Assembly (NCBI RefSeq): GCF_009876115.1
Contig: NZ_WWSY01000002.1
Location: forward strand, 62,001-126,000
DNA: 64,000 nt
Direction of reading: 5' to 3'
Source of the DNA: Collinsella aerofaciens
GTDB lineage: Bacteria > Actinomycetota > Coriobacteriia > Coriobacteriales > Coriobacteriaceae
The notes under the pieces are model-generated. The model was given only the letters and a program-made list of their open reading frames with translations, made no database searches and was not told the origin of the DNA. A program made the translations under genes and the position numbers. Positions 41,805 to 50,363 of this stretch are shown here, piece after piece. The first letter of the stretch is position 1. Each line of letters starts with the position of its first letter.

Positions 41805-41834
41805 ATGTGACAAAGGGACCGTCCCTTTTCACAT
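41805..41834. repeat. Dispersed palindrome copy between GNAT and AAA genes
   Basis: ATGTGACAAAGGGAC and GTCCCTTTTCACAT pair with one bulge. The element touches the stop of the leftward AAA ATPase gene. Confidence 0.75.
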
Positions 41835-42952
41835 TACTCATGCCATAAAACGCGATCGCGAATGTACGCGCCCAGCATGGGCACGGTAAATCGGACGAGG
41901 CCGTATCCGGCAGCCTCGATGACGCGCTCGCGAATCAGGCTTGCGCGATATTTGCTCGCCCAGCTCTGGGTGCGATCGCAGCGCTCAATGATATCCGCCA
42001 TGCGAGTCGGTTTGCCCTCGTCAACCGCCATGGCCTCGATAAAAAGGCGCTGTGGACTGCGCAGCCCGTAATACAGAGGCGCGTCAACCGCTTCGTAGAA
42101 CTCGGAGACGGCATCCGCATGCCCATCCTCGACATCGTGCCTTTCAATGACCTGCGAGCCACGCCGGACAGCAGAGCGCCACATGTAATAGCCCACCAGC
42201 TGAACCATATAGGGATGCCCCATGCTCTTGTGTGCCGCAAGGTCCGCTGTCTCCGCGTCAACGTAAAGACCGGCGTCTTTGACCGTCTGGACATATGAAT
42301 CGCGCACCTTGGGCAAAGATATCGCCCCCAGCGTACGCTGCTGGGCACGCCGCAAAAACGTCACGCTCGGCTCTTCGAGCAGATCGTCAACCATACTGGG
42401 TAAGCCGGCGAACACCAGCGCAAGACCGCGCTGGTCGCTATCGGACAAGCCCGTGGCATCCTGGTCTCCGAGCACCTGCTGATAGAGAACGGCAAGAGCC
42501 GCCAGCTCCTCGATAGACGCAGATTGCGCCTCGTCAATCGCAAACAGTATGCCCTTGCCTGGACCGAGCTTCTTGAGGCGCTCGTTGACCAGCCCCCGCA
42601 ACGTCTCACCCTTTGCCCGCGCAGCCTCGACCGACATCCGGCCAAACGAGGGACCGAACTCCATTGACGTCACAACGGGTTTATTCGAGCGAAGCGCGTC
42701 GGCCAAGCGGTCGCATAAGCCGAGCGAAGCGGAATCGGAGACAACCGCCCATCCGCGCTCGCCGGCTAGACGTTGCAGCTCCCTCAGGAGAACCGTCTTG
42801 CCGCAGCCGCGGTTTCCCGTAATGAGCATGAGCCTACCCGGCGCTCCGGCGCCGTTATCGAGCCCTTCCTCGAAATCTTCGATGACCAACTCGCGACCGA
42901 TGAGTATCGGAGGCCGCTTGCCAGCCGTGGGCTTAAAGGGATTTGGATTCAT
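41834..42952 (-). CDS. AAA/STAND-like ATPase with winged-helix-like C-terminus
   Basis: A 372-residue P-loop ATPase. Walker A is GNRGCGKTVLL (about 46-56) and Walker B LFAIDEAQSASIEEL (about 135-149). Sensor and lid helices follow, then a C-terminal region (about 290-370) that may bind DNA. The family is like archaeal-type and Orc/Cdc6-related ATPases often found alone in gut actinobacteria. Role unknown; it could be an NTP-switch regulator. GAGGAGG gives a firm start. Three phased 10-bp repeats lie directly upstream. Confidence 0.8.
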   Translation of the reverse strand: MNPNPFKPTAGKRPPILIGRELVIEDFEEGLDNGAGAPGRLMLITGNRGCGKTVLLRELQRLAGERGWAVVSDSASLGLCDRLADALRSNKPVVTSMEFGPSFGRMSVEAARAKGETLRGLVNERLKKLGPGKGILFAIDEAQSASIEELAALAVLYQQVLGDQDATGLSDSDQRGLALVFAGLPSMVDDLLEEPSVTFLRRAQQRTLGAISLPKVRDSYVQTVKDAGLYVDAETADLAAHKSMGHPYMVQLVGYYMWRSAVRRGSQVIERHDVEDGHADAVSEFYEAVDAPLYYGLRSPQRLFIEAMAVDEGKPTRMADIIERCDRTQSWASKYRASLIRERVIEAAGYGLVRFTVPMLGAYIRDRVLWHE

Positions 42953-42987
42953 GTCGGCCTCCTCGGATTGGCAAACGCTGTTAATAG

Positions 42988-43017
42988 TTATACCAACTTA
43001 TACCGAGTTATACCAAT
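42988..43017. promoter_or_regulatory. Three helically phased 10-bp direct repeats (iteron-like)
   Basis: TTATACCAAC, TTATACCGAG and TTATACCAAT follow each other without a gap at 42988-43017, about 36 bp before the AAA ATPase start. A 10-bp period puts each copy on the same face of the helix. On the minus strand the copies also read as TATAA boxes. Confidence 0.6.
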
Positions 43018-43020
43018 AGC

Positions 43021-43050
43021 GTGTGAAAAAGGAACTGCCCCTCTATCACC
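43021..43050. repeat. Degenerate copy of the dispersed palindrome
   Basis: GTGTGAAAAAGGAACTGCCC followed by TCTATCACC resembles the GTGACAAAGG-GTCCCTTTGTCAC element with several changes. It abuts the 3' end of the TetM-like gene. Confidence 0.5.
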
Positions 43051-45049
43051 TATTGCCGAAAAACTCGGCGTCTGCCGCTCGCCAGGGGCGGAAGGTGGCG
43101 GGATCGATCTTTACGTGCGCCGCGGCGGGTACGTCGTACCATTTGACCGTGTAACCGGCGCCGTGAGAGCAAAAGACCGAATCGGGCGTGTTGGGCAGAT
43201 CGGCCTCGGGCTCATAGGCGGCCGTCTCGATTACGCGCTCGGCATCATGGCAAGCCGCATAACCGGCGAACTCCAGGTACAGATGGCCGCGACCACTCGT
43301 GTAGGCAGCCACCTCCAGCGCGTAATCCTGCATCTCGGATGCTGGCACGCGACCCACAAGCTTCGCTCGGTCTCCCGCCATCGTCGGCGGCTCGTACTCG
43401 GCACTCATGCGCGTGGCATCCGAGAGCGCCCGGCCCACGCACTCCCCCGGCACCTCGAGCTCAAAGTGGTACCACGGCTCCAACAGCACCGCCGCGCCGG
43501 CCTCGCGCGCCTGCATCAAACCCTGGCGAATCGCGCGGTACGTGGCCTGGCGAAAATCGCCGCCCTCGGTGTGTTTGGCATGCGCGCGGCCGCCCGTGAG
43601 TGTAATGCGCACATCGGTGATGGGCGAGCCGGTCAGCACGCCCAGGTGATCGCGCTCCATGGCGTTGGTAAGCGCCAGGCGCTGCCAGTTTAGGTCGAGC
43701 TCGTCGGTCGAGGTCACGGTGCCAAACTGCACGCCCGAACCTGCTGGCAACGGCTCCAGGCGCAAATGCACCTCGGCATAGTGGCGCAGCGGCTCAAAGT
43801 GGCCCACGCCCTCGACCGGCTGCGAAATAGTCTCCTTATAGAGAATGCCGCCAGGCTCAAACTCGACCGCAAGGCCAAAACGATCGGCCAGCACGCGCTG
43901 CACGACCTCGAGCTGCACGGCACCCATCAACTGCAGGTGAATCTGCTCAAGATGCGTATTCCAGCTTACGCCGAGCATGGGATCTTCGTCCGCTAACTCA
44001 GTCAATGCTTTGAACACCGTATGGACGTCGTGTTCGCCCGGCAGCACCGTATAGGTGAGAACCGGCGCAATGACAGGCGCATCGCCCGCGGGCTCCGCGC
44101 CCAGGGCGTCCCCTGGGCGAACGTGCGCAAGACCCGTCAAGGCGCAAATTCCACCAGCGGCAACCTCTTGGGCAAGCTCATACTTCTCGCCGTTATAGAT
44201 GCGCACTTGATCGACCTTCTGCTCCCATGCCTCGGCACCGAAGTGTCCATCGATCATCTGTTTTGCACGCAACGTGCCGCCGGTCACTTTAACCCAAGCC
44301 AAACGCTCGCCGTGATCCCCGCGGCTGACACAATAGACGCGTGCGGCGAACTCCGGGGTCCACACCTGTTCACGCATCAGCGTGCACATACCATCCAGCA
44401 GCTCGTCCACGCCTTGGTCCTTGAGCGCTGAGCCGGCAAAGCAGGGAAAGAGCTTGCGCTCGGCAACCATGCGCGACAGCGTTGCGACAGAAAGCTCACC
44501 CGCCTCAAGAAACTCCTCGAGCGCCGCCTCGTCCAATGCGGCAGCGTCCTCCTGGACGGCCCCGCCTGCCAGCAGCTCGCTGGCATCCAGGCAGCCCTCG
44601 GAAAGACGCTGCCCAAGTTGTGCCAGCAAAACCTCGCGGCCGGGATTCTCCAAATCGATTTTGTTGATATAGATGAACGTCGGAATGTCATAGCGCGCAA
44701 GCAGGCGCCACAGGGTTTCGGTGTGCCCTTGCACGCCGTCGTTGGCGCCCACAACCAAAATCGCGTAGTCGAGTGCACGCAATGTGCGCTCCGCCTCGGC
44801 AGAAAAATCGACATGCCCCGGCGCATCAACGAGCATGACGTGGGTATCGCCATGGTCGAGCACGGCCTGCGTCGAGAAGATCGTAATGCCGCGCTCGCGC
44901 TCGATCGCGTTAGTGTCCAGATGCGAATCGCCATCGTCCACGCGGCCGCGCTTGCGAATGCGACCCGCGTTGAACAGCATGGCCTCGGCCAACGTGGTCT
45001 TGCCGGCATCGACATGCGCCAAGATTCCAACGACCGCTTGCTTCGACAT
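43046..45049 (-). CDS. TetM/TetW-like ribosomal-protection-type translation GTPase
   Basis: A 667-residue EF-G-like GTPase. G1 is HVDAGKTTLAEA (12-23), G2 RERGITI, G3 DAPGHVDF and G4 NKID. The four further EF-G-type domains end CSHGAGYTVKWYDVP. Ribosomal protection proteins of the Tet group release tetracycline from the ribosome; chromosomal homologues at lower similarity may be general translation factors. The ATG at 45049 follows AGAGGAGA; the longer frame is not supported. Whether it confers tetracycline resistance is not decided by sequence. Confidence 0.85.
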   Translation of the reverse strand: MSKQAVVGILAHVDAGKTTLAEAMLFNAGRIRKRGRVDDGDSHLDTNAIERERGITIFSTQAVLDHGDTHVMLVDAPGHVDFSAEAERTLRALDYAILVVGANDGVQGHTETLWRLLARYDIPTFIYINKIDLENPGREVLLAQLGQRLSEGCLDASELLAGGAVQEDAAALDEAALEEFLEAGELSVATLSRMVAERKLFPCFAGSALKDQGVDELLDGMCTLMREQVWTPEFAARVYCVSRGDHGERLAWVKVTGGTLRAKQMIDGHFGAEAWEQKVDQVRIYNGEKYELAQEVAAGGICALTGLAHVRPGDALGAEPAGDAPVIAPVLTYTVLPGEHDVHTVFKALTELADEDPMLGVSWNTHLEQIHLQLMGAVQLEVVQRVLADRFGLAVEFEPGGILYKETISQPVEGVGHFEPLRHYAEVHLRLEPLPAGSGVQFGTVTSTDELDLNWQRLALTNAMERDHLGVLTGSPITDVRITLTGGRAHAKHTEGGDFRQATYRAIRQGLMQAREAGAAVLLEPWYHFELEVPGECVGRALSDATRMSAEYEPPTMAGDRAKLVGRVPASEMQDYALEVAAYTSGRGHLYLEFAGYAACHDAERVIETAAYEPEADLPNTPDSVFCSHGAGYTVKWYDVPAAAHVKIDPATFRPWRAADAEFFGNR

Positions 45050-45121
45050 GGCTCTCCTCTTATTGCAAGCCCATCGCACACGGCAATGGGCATCCTCGTT
45101 CCACACTGGATGATACAATTT

Positions 45122-45322
45122 ACGGGCCGGCGGGCGAAGCGGGCCCTATCCCCCGACCGAGCTCATCGCCCCGCGTTGCCGTGCGGCGATTTTCGTAGGT
45201 TCGCGCCTTGCGAAAGCCGGCACCTCCCCTTTTGCCCGCCCGGTCTCATCTGAGGCGGTAACAATGCGAGTCCCACAACGACGCGTTTTACCAAAAATGG
45301 CCCCACTCAGGGTCATTTTTTA
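45122..45322 (+). ncRNA. Candidate structured RNA upstream of the TetM-like gene
   Basis: TGATACAAT (45111-45119) is an extended -10 promoter. Downstream, GCCGGCGGGCGAAGCGGG pairs over about 17 positions with CCCCTTTTGCCCGCCCGGT, enclosing two hairpins (ATCGCC...GGCGAT and TTCGC...GCGAA). A terminator (AAAAATGGCCC...GGGTCATTTTTT) ends near 45320. There is no ORF. Strand choice is inferred; the opposite strand would be a leader of the TetM-like gene. Confidence 0.4.
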
Positions 45323-45354
45323 TTTGAGCTGGGTGATGATACGTGCCTTGGCTC

Positions 45355-45843
45355 CTACGCCTCGCGTAGCCAATCAAACGCGACACGCGGCGTACCGTCC
45401 GACACATATATGATACCGGCGCGCTTAAACCCGGCCTTGGCGATGGCGCCCTGCATGGGCAGATTGTCTTGGTGCGTGTCGACACGCAGATGGTCGGTGC
45501 GTTCCTTGGCAAAGGCAAACATCGCAGCAGCGACGCCATGCGTGGTGCCGTCCGACGCCACGCGATGCAGCACGGCATACGGAATGTCGCTGCGCCATTG
45601 ACCGTCCTCAATCACGTCATAGCACTCGTCCGGACCCGGTAAAAAGGCAAACGTCGCCACCACGCGACCGTCGACTTCGCACACATAGCTGCCACCAGCG
45701 GCGATATCGGCAGCCAACTGCTCGGCCGAAGGCGTGCCCTCGGGCCACTGCGTGGCGTTGCCATGTGCGCGCATAAAGGCGCGGGCCGCGTCATAGATAG
45801 CCATGACGGCGGGAATGTCGGTATCGAGGGTTTTTCTGATCAT
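45355..45843 (-). CDS. GNAT acetyltransferase
   Basis: A 162-residue GNAT protein. MIRKTLDTDIPAVMAIYDAAR starts the fold. YAVLHRVASDGTTHGVAAAMFAFAKE forms the acetyl-CoA-binding loop, and LRVDTHQDNLPMQGAIAKAGFKRAGIIY the C-terminal strands. Similar proteins are found beside amino-acid or peptide genes; substrate unknown. A GTG 3 bases upstream is an alternative start. Confidence 0.85.
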   Translation of the reverse strand: MIRKTLDTDIPAVMAIYDAARAFMRAHGNATQWPEGTPSAEQLAADIAAGGSYVCEVDGRVVATFAFLPGPDECYDVIEDGQWRSDIPYAVLHRVASDGTTHGVAAAMFAFAKERTDHLRVDTHQDNLPMQGAIAKAGFKRAGIIYVSDGTPRVAFDWLREA

Positions 45844-45919
45844 CACGCGGCGACCTCACGTTTATTGGTATCACTTTGATTGAGCAATGATACCAACGTT
45901 TGGAGAGGGTGCGAAGCAG

Positions 45920-46216
45920 ATGGGAAGCAAAAAGCGAGCCGCCTGGTCAAAGGCCAAAAGCGAGTTTTTGGGCGCTGCCACCGGCGGCGATATGAGCGAC
46001 CTGTTTGCACGCGAGGACGAGCGCCGCGACGCCCTGGACGCCGAGCGCGATGAAGCCTGGCGCTACAAGTCGTGCGAGCGCAAAAACCGTTACGACACAC
46101 GCGCCGAAGCCGAGGCCGTTATGGCCGACTGCGAAAACCGCGGACGACGCGGTTTAGCCTGCTACAAATGCGAATACTGCGGCGGATGGCATCTGACGTC
46201 ACACCCTTGGAAATAA
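45920..46216 (+). CDS. Small zinc-ribbon-like protein
   Basis: A protein of about 98 residues with a basic, helical N-terminus and a C-terminal motif CYKCEYCGGWHLTS, preceded by KNRYDTRAEAEAVMADCENRG. This resembles small zinc-ribbon proteins found in actinobacterial genomes and phages. The Cys residues probably bind one zinc. The start is uncertain: the ATG at 45887 would add 11 residues, and neither has a strong ribosome site. Confidence 0.65.
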   Translation: MGSKKRAAWSKAKSEFLGAATGGDMSDLFAREDERRDALDAERDEAWRYKSCERKNRYDTRAEAEAVMADCENRGRRGLACYKCEYCGGWHLTSHPWK

Positions 46217-46264
46217 ACTCCGCATCGGCACGGCGCTGGCGAAGCGCCAGCCATCGTGCGCAAG

Positions 46265-46969
46265 CTACGGGCGCGGCGGCACCAAAACATCGTAACGAAC
46301 GGCCTTGCCCGCAAGCTGATAGCTCGGCTTGACGTCGGCAAGCAGCGGCCCCTTCACCGGCCGTTTGATAACGACCTTGCGCGGCCGCACCGCAAGCGCA
46401 GCTTCGACCAGCGTCTCCTCATCGGCACACGGCTGTTCCAGATGGTGCAAGAGTTGGAACTTCTTTTTGACCGCCGCACTCTTGGTGCGCTCGGGAAACA
46501 TGGGGTCCAGATACACCACGTCGGGAGCGGTGAGCTCGCCCTGCCCGATCAGCTCAGCTGTATGGCGAAGGCCGGCGATGCTGTCCTCGCCCGCATGTAA
46601 GCGCATGCGCGCCACAGCAGCAGCAAGCGCCGGATCATCTGCCGCGCGATCCAAAGCGTCCTTGAGGAGCGCCGCGATCACGCAATCCTGCTCATACAGA
46701 TCGACGGTAAAGCCCGCGGCAGCCAGCAGCAGCGAATCCTCGCCAAAGCCTGCCGTGGCATCAATCGCCCATGGGCTCTCGATGCCCTTTGTGCGCGCAG
46801 CCTTCACCAGCAGCTCTTGCTGCAGACGACCCTGTTTGAGTCGTGGCAGCATGCGGCTAAAATCGGCGCGCAGCTCCATCGTGCCGTCGGTGAGCGTGAG
46901 GCCCTCGGACTTCCCGGTCAGCTCAAGCCCCGCGGCCCGAGCAGCAGAAAAGGGATCGACGACGCCCAT
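46265..46969 (-). CDS. rsmJ: 16S rRNA (guanine-1516-N2)-methyltransferase-like
   Basis: A 234-residue SAM methyltransferase of the RsmJ/YhiQ family. IDATAGFGEDSLLLAAAGF is the SAM loop and VVYLDPMFPERTKSAAVKKKFQLLHHL carries the DPMFP motif that is distinctive for the family. RPRKVVIKRP follows. It should methylate 16S rRNA. The ATG at 46969 follows AAGGAG by 6 bases; the upstream GTG is inside the site. Convergent with the small zinc-ribbon gene. Confidence 0.85.
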   Translation of the reverse strand: MGVVDPFSAARAAGLELTGKSEGLTLTDGTMELRADFSRMLPRLKQGRLQQELLVKAARTKGIESPWAIDATAGFGEDSLLLAAAGFTVDLYEQDCVIAALLKDALDRAADDPALAAAVARMRLHAGEDSIAGLRHTAELIGQGELTAPDVVYLDPMFPERTKSAAVKKKFQLLHHLEQPCADEETLVEAALAVRPRKVVIKRPVKGPLLADVKPSYQLAGKAVRYDVLVPPRP

Positions 46970-47031
46970 GGGCACTCCTTACCAAGCAAACGAATACGCG
47001 AGCGCCGTTCGCGTCGGCGCCCAACCGTCCG

Positions 47032-47175
47032 CTATTGTCCCACATGCGACATGGCCCACAGCACCCCAATGCAAAGCACCGCCATCAATCCCGTGCACAC
47101 GGCAGCGATCACAGAATCACCCATGCGCCTTCCCAACGACCGCGGCTCACGCACTTGTCCTGCTCCGTACATCAT
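47032..47175 (-). CDS. Small single-pass membrane protein
   Basis: A 47-residue protein. The basic, glycine-containing N-terminus MMYGAGQVREPRSLGRRMGD is followed by a hydrophobic helix SVIAAVCTGLMAVLCIGVLW (about 21-40) and a short tail. AAGGAGGAGCC precedes the ATG, which is a strong ribosome site for so short a frame. No family recognised; the location 62 bases upstream of rsmJ on the same strand suggests co-transcription. Confidence 0.65.
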   Translation of the reverse strand: MMYGAGQVREPRSLGRRMGDSVIAAVCTGLMAVLCIGVLWAMSHVGQ

Positions 47176-47409
47176 GGCTCCTCCTTGAGACCAGTTCCTT
47201 GTTACGACCTCATCATCGCAGCGTCGCACATGAGCTGCCATCGATTTGGCTTACGTCCAGCTTTCCCTTTTGAAAGGTTGGGGTGGGCTGCGCGGGGTCA
47301 AAGCGCTTTCAGGCGCATGCATCGCCACGTTGAACTACAATGTGCTTCACCATATGTACAGCACATGGGCTACGCCAGACCGGCCGTACCCGTATCGAAA
47401 GGACCAGCC

Positions 47410-47814
47410 ATGAGCAACGCCTGTAAATTACTCAAAATCCTATCGTTCCTCTTCTTTGTCGTCGGCATTCTAAGCGCAGGCATGGGTGCTACAGCGCTCT
47501 TTGCAGGCAGCGCGGCAGGCGATATCACAAGTGTCATGATCGTTTCTTGCGTCGTCGTCATCGTATTGGGCGTGATCGAAATTGTGACCGCTGTCTTTGG
47601 CATCCGCGCGGCAAATAATCCCGCCAAGGCTGGCGTTGTCTGGATCTGGTCCATCATCTGCCTAGCATGTTCGGCCATCAGTCTGCTCCTCTCCCTGCCC
47701 CTCTTGGGTGGGACCGGCTCAAGCATCCCCGATTTTACCGGCCTGATTGTCAGCATTATCTACTTTGTACTTGCCAACCGCGTCAAGAAAGAGGGTATGG
47801 ACCGTTTGAGCTAA
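47410..47814 (+). CDS. Four-helix membrane protein, DUF-type
   Basis: A 134-residue integral membrane protein with four hydrophobic segments: ILSFLFFVVGILSAGMG, SVMIVSCVVVIVLGVIEIVTAVFGI, VWIWSIICLACSAISLLLSLPLL and FTGLIVSIIYFVLANRV. It resembles small tetraspan proteins widespread in gut actinobacteria and Firmicutes. No enzymatic or transport motif is seen. GAAAGGA precedes the ATG and a terminator follows. Confidence 0.75.
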   Translation: MSNACKLLKILSFLFFVVGILSAGMGATALFAGSAAGDITSVMIVSCVVVIVLGVIEIVTAVFGIRAANNPAKAGVVWIWSIICLACSAISLLLSLPLLGGTGSSIPDFTGLIVSIIYFVLANRVKKEGMDRLS

Positions 47815-47862
47815 GCCGCATCCGTGTCAATCGCTCAGCGACTTTGATATATACGCCAATAA

Positions 47863-47900
47863 AAAGGGCCGATCGCGCATCTCCGCGGTCGGCCCTTTAC
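47863..47900. terminator. Terminator after the four-helix protein
   Basis: AAAGGGCCGA (47863-47872) pairs with GTCGGCCCTTT (47888-47898) around a G+C-rich loop; A and T runs flank both sides. Confidence 0.8.
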
Positions 47901-47915
47901 GTTTGCCCAGATAAA

Positions 47916-47950
47916 ACCTACCAAAATAAACCTGTCCCTTTTTGTTAGGT
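47916..47950. repeat. Dispersed palindrome copy at the rlmA 3' end
   Basis: ACCTACCAAAATAAA and TTTTTGTTAGGT flank CCTGTCCC, nearly identical to the copy at 23571-23605. It touches the stop codon of rlmA. Confidence 0.75.
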
Positions 47951-48762
47951 TAGTGGCGGTACTCGGCGATGATGAAGTCGATGTCGGTTTGAAGGGTGTC
48001 CAAGTTTGCCAGACGCTCTTTGTCGGCGGGGCGCGTGCGGTAGTAGTACGGCGTCATCTGGAACACCGCCTCGATATCGGCCTGGGTCTGAAGCGTAATA
48101 TTCGCAGACACCCGCTGCGTTCCGACTAACTCGAGCTCCGTGGTCTGCGGCAGTTTCTCGTCATTAAGATATGGCGTGTCGTAGAGCACCTCCTTGAGCC
48201 CAAACAAATGACGGGCACCCGGCACCACGGTATAGAGCGAGCCCCCTGGCGCCAGCACGCGGGCAAACTCGCGCTCGTTAAAGGGAGCAAAGAGCTCGGC
48301 CACCATATCGAAGGCGCCATCGGCCACGGGGATATCCTTCATGTTGGCCACGAAGTAGGTCGCATCGCCGCGCTTGGCGGCAAGGCGCACCATCTCTTTG
48401 CCCAGGTCGAAACCGTAAGCATCCACGCCCGGCACCGCGCCCATGGCGCTGGTGTAATAGCCCTCGCCGCAGCAAATATCGAGCAAGGTCAGCTGCTTGC
48501 CCGTAGACACCCCGTGCTCCGCCGCCCGCTCGCGCACCAGCTCAACCATCGCATCGCGCAACGGCGCATAGTATCCACGGTTAAGAAAGTCACGACGGCT
48601 GCGTGCCTGCGACTTGGGATCGCCCATGGAGTCGCCGCTCTTGGACGAGCGCAGCAGGTACAGATAGCCCTCGCGCGCACGGTCAAACCGGTGTCCGCCC
48701 GAGCATGCAGCACCGCGTTCGTCGTCCACCAGCGGCTCATGGCAAACGGGACACAACAACAT
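47950..48762 (-). CDS. rlmA: 23S rRNA (guanine-N1)-methyltransferase RlmA
   Basis: A 270-residue enzyme with an N-terminal zinc site (Cys4, Cys7, Cys20, His24; CPVC...CSGGH) typical of RlmA(I)/(II), and a SAM domain with LLDICCGEGYYT. It methylates G745 or G748 of 23S rRNA. In RlmA(II) organisms this changes tylosin sensitivity. The C-terminal MTPYYYRTRPADKERL is also family-typical. AAGGAG precedes the ATG. Confidence 0.9.
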   Translation of the reverse strand: MLLCPVCHEPLVDDERGAACSGGHRFDRAREGYLYLLRSSKSGDSMGDPKSQARSRRDFLNRGYYAPLRDAMVELVRERAAEHGVSTGKQLTLLDICCGEGYYTSAMGAVPGVDAYGFDLGKEMVRLAAKRGDATYFVANMKDIPVADGAFDMVAELFAPFNEREFARVLAPGGSLYTVVPGARHLFGLKEVLYDTPYLNDEKLPQTTELELVGTQRVSANITLQTQADIEAVFQMTPYYYRTRPADKERLANLDTLQTDIDFIIAEYRH

Positions 48763-48833
48763 AGCAACTCCTTAGCGCGAACAACACAACGCCCACCATT
48801 GTCGCACGCCTTCCCCACCTAGTCATAGAAGAG

Positions 48834-48886
48834 ACAAGGAGTGTCCCCAAATGCCGGCAGAAAAGGAACGTCCCCAAGTGCCGGCT
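48834..48886. repeat. Tandem GTCCCCAARTGCCGGC repeat
   Basis: GTCCCCAAATGCCGGC and GTCCCCAAGTGCCGGC occur 27 bp apart, separated by AGAAAAGGAAC. A diverged copy is at 62634-62682 in opposite orientation. The AAAGGAAC and GTCCCC parts relate it to the dispersed palindrome family. Confidence 0.65.
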
Positions 48887-48953
48887 GAATGCATTAGGAG
48901 TATCATCGTCTGCGCAAATAAGCACGAAATAGCATGTTAGAGATTGAGAGCGC

Positions 48954-50336
48954 ATGGCTGACACCGTATCTAAGCACATTGACATGACCACCGGATCGCT
49001 GTGGCGCAATATTCCCCTGTTTGCCTTCCCCGTGGCCGCCACGAGCATCTTGGAGCAGCTGTCGAACCTCATCGCCACAGTCATTATCGGTAATTTCTCG
49101 GGCGACCAGGGAACCCTCGCCATGGCGGCGGTCGGCTCCAATGTTCCGCTTACCAGTCTTATGCTCAACCTGTTTATTGGCATGTCGCTTGGCTCCAACG
49201 TGGTCATCGCCAACGCTATCGGCCGCAACGATCAGAACATGGTCAAACGCGCCGTCCATACCTCGATTTTAATGGCGCTCGTGGGCTTTGTCGTCATCGC
49301 GCTGGGCGAGATCTTTGCCGAGCCCATGCTCGCCGCGCTCAACGTCCCCGCCGAAACCATGCCGCTCGCATCGCTCTACCTGCGCGTCTTTTTGCTCAGC
49401 ATGCCCTCGATCTTGCTCTATAACTTTGAGGCCGCGATCTTCCGCTCCGTCGGCATCACCCGCATGCCGCTGCAGGCGCTTGCCGTGTCCACCGTCCTCA
49501 ACATTGGCCTGGATCTCATCTTTGTCCCCGTGCTCCATTGGGGCGTCACGGGTGTCGCCATCGCCACCGCCATCGCCTACACCGTCAGCGCCGCCACGCT
49601 CTTTATCCGCCTGCTCAAGACCGACTCCGTCGTCCGCGTCACCCCGCGCGACTTAGGCTTAGACCCCGTCGCCCTCAAGCGCATCGTCAAGATCGGCCTG
49701 CCCGCCGGCATCCAAAGCGCTGTCTTTGCCGTCGCCAACATCATCATCCAGTCTGCCATCAACAGCCTGGGCACCGAGGTCATGGCGGCATCGAGCGCCG
49801 CCATGAGCCTGGAGTACGTGTGCTACAACCTGCTCAACAGCTTTAGCCAGGCCTGCACCACCTTTGTGGGACAAAACCACGGTGCCCGCCAGATCGACCG
49901 CTGTACCAAGACGCTCAAGATCTGCCTGGTCGAAGGCGGCATCGTTGCACTCACCACGATTATCGTTATTGTCGGCCTGGGGCGCGAGATCTTGTCGCTG
50001 TTCAACAGCGACCCCAACATCGTCTCAATCGGCTATATCCGCGTGTGCTCGATCTTCCCGGCGTACGCCTTTAGCATGTTCTACGAAAACATGTCCGGCT
50101 ACCTGCGCGGCTTTGGCATCTCGCTCATGCCCGCCCTCATCACCATGATCTGCGTCTGCGGCATCCGCTTCTATTGGGTGTTCTGCGTGTTCCCGCACTT
50201 CCGCACCTTTGCGAACATCATGATGGTCTACCCCATCAGCCTGGGCACCACGGCGTTCTTTATGGTCGTGGCGGTGCTACTTTGCCACCCGGCACGCACC
50301 TATCGCGCCACCCAAGCCAAAGCGACAGCCCGCTAA
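48954..50336 (+). CDS. MATE-family efflux transporter
   Basis: A 460-residue multidrug/toxin exporter with 12 hydrophobic segments in two halves. The start SLWRNIPLFAFPVAATSILEQLSNLIATVIIGNFSG and the second-half equivalent LKRIVKIGLPAGIQSAVFAVANIIIQSAINSLG mark the family, with GQNHGARQIDRCTK in the second half. It exchanges protons or Na+ for organic cations. There is no adjacent regulator on the same strand; the downstream LysR gene is convergent. Confidence 0.9.
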   Translation: MADTVSKHIDMTTGSLWRNIPLFAFPVAATSILEQLSNLIATVIIGNFSGDQGTLAMAAVGSNVPLTSLMLNLFIGMSLGSNVVIANAIGRNDQNMVKRAVHTSILMALVGFVVIALGEIFAEPMLAALNVPAETMPLASLYLRVFLLSMPSILLYNFEAAIFRSVGITRMPLQALAVSTVLNIGLDLIFVPVLHWGVTGVAIATAIAYTVSAATLFIRLLKTDSVVRVTPRDLGLDPVALKRIVKIGLPAGIQSAVFAVANIIIQSAINSLGTEVMAASSAAMSLEYVCYNLLNSFSQACTTFVGQNHGARQIDRCTKTLKICLVEGGIVALTTIIVIVGLGREILSLFNSDPNIVSIGYIRVCSIFPAYAFSMFYENMSGYLRGFGISLMPALITMICVCGIRFYWVFCVFPHFRTFANIMMVYPISLGTTAFFMVVAVLLCHPARTYRATQAKATAR

Positions 50337-50363
50337 ACACCGCACTCAACGCCACGCCAGTCA

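Noticed and set aside
45230..45322. T-box leader
   Set aside because: GGCGGTAACAATGCGAGTCCC is only loosely like the T-box antiterminator, and no aminoacyl-tRNA synthetase or amino-acid gene lies downstream.
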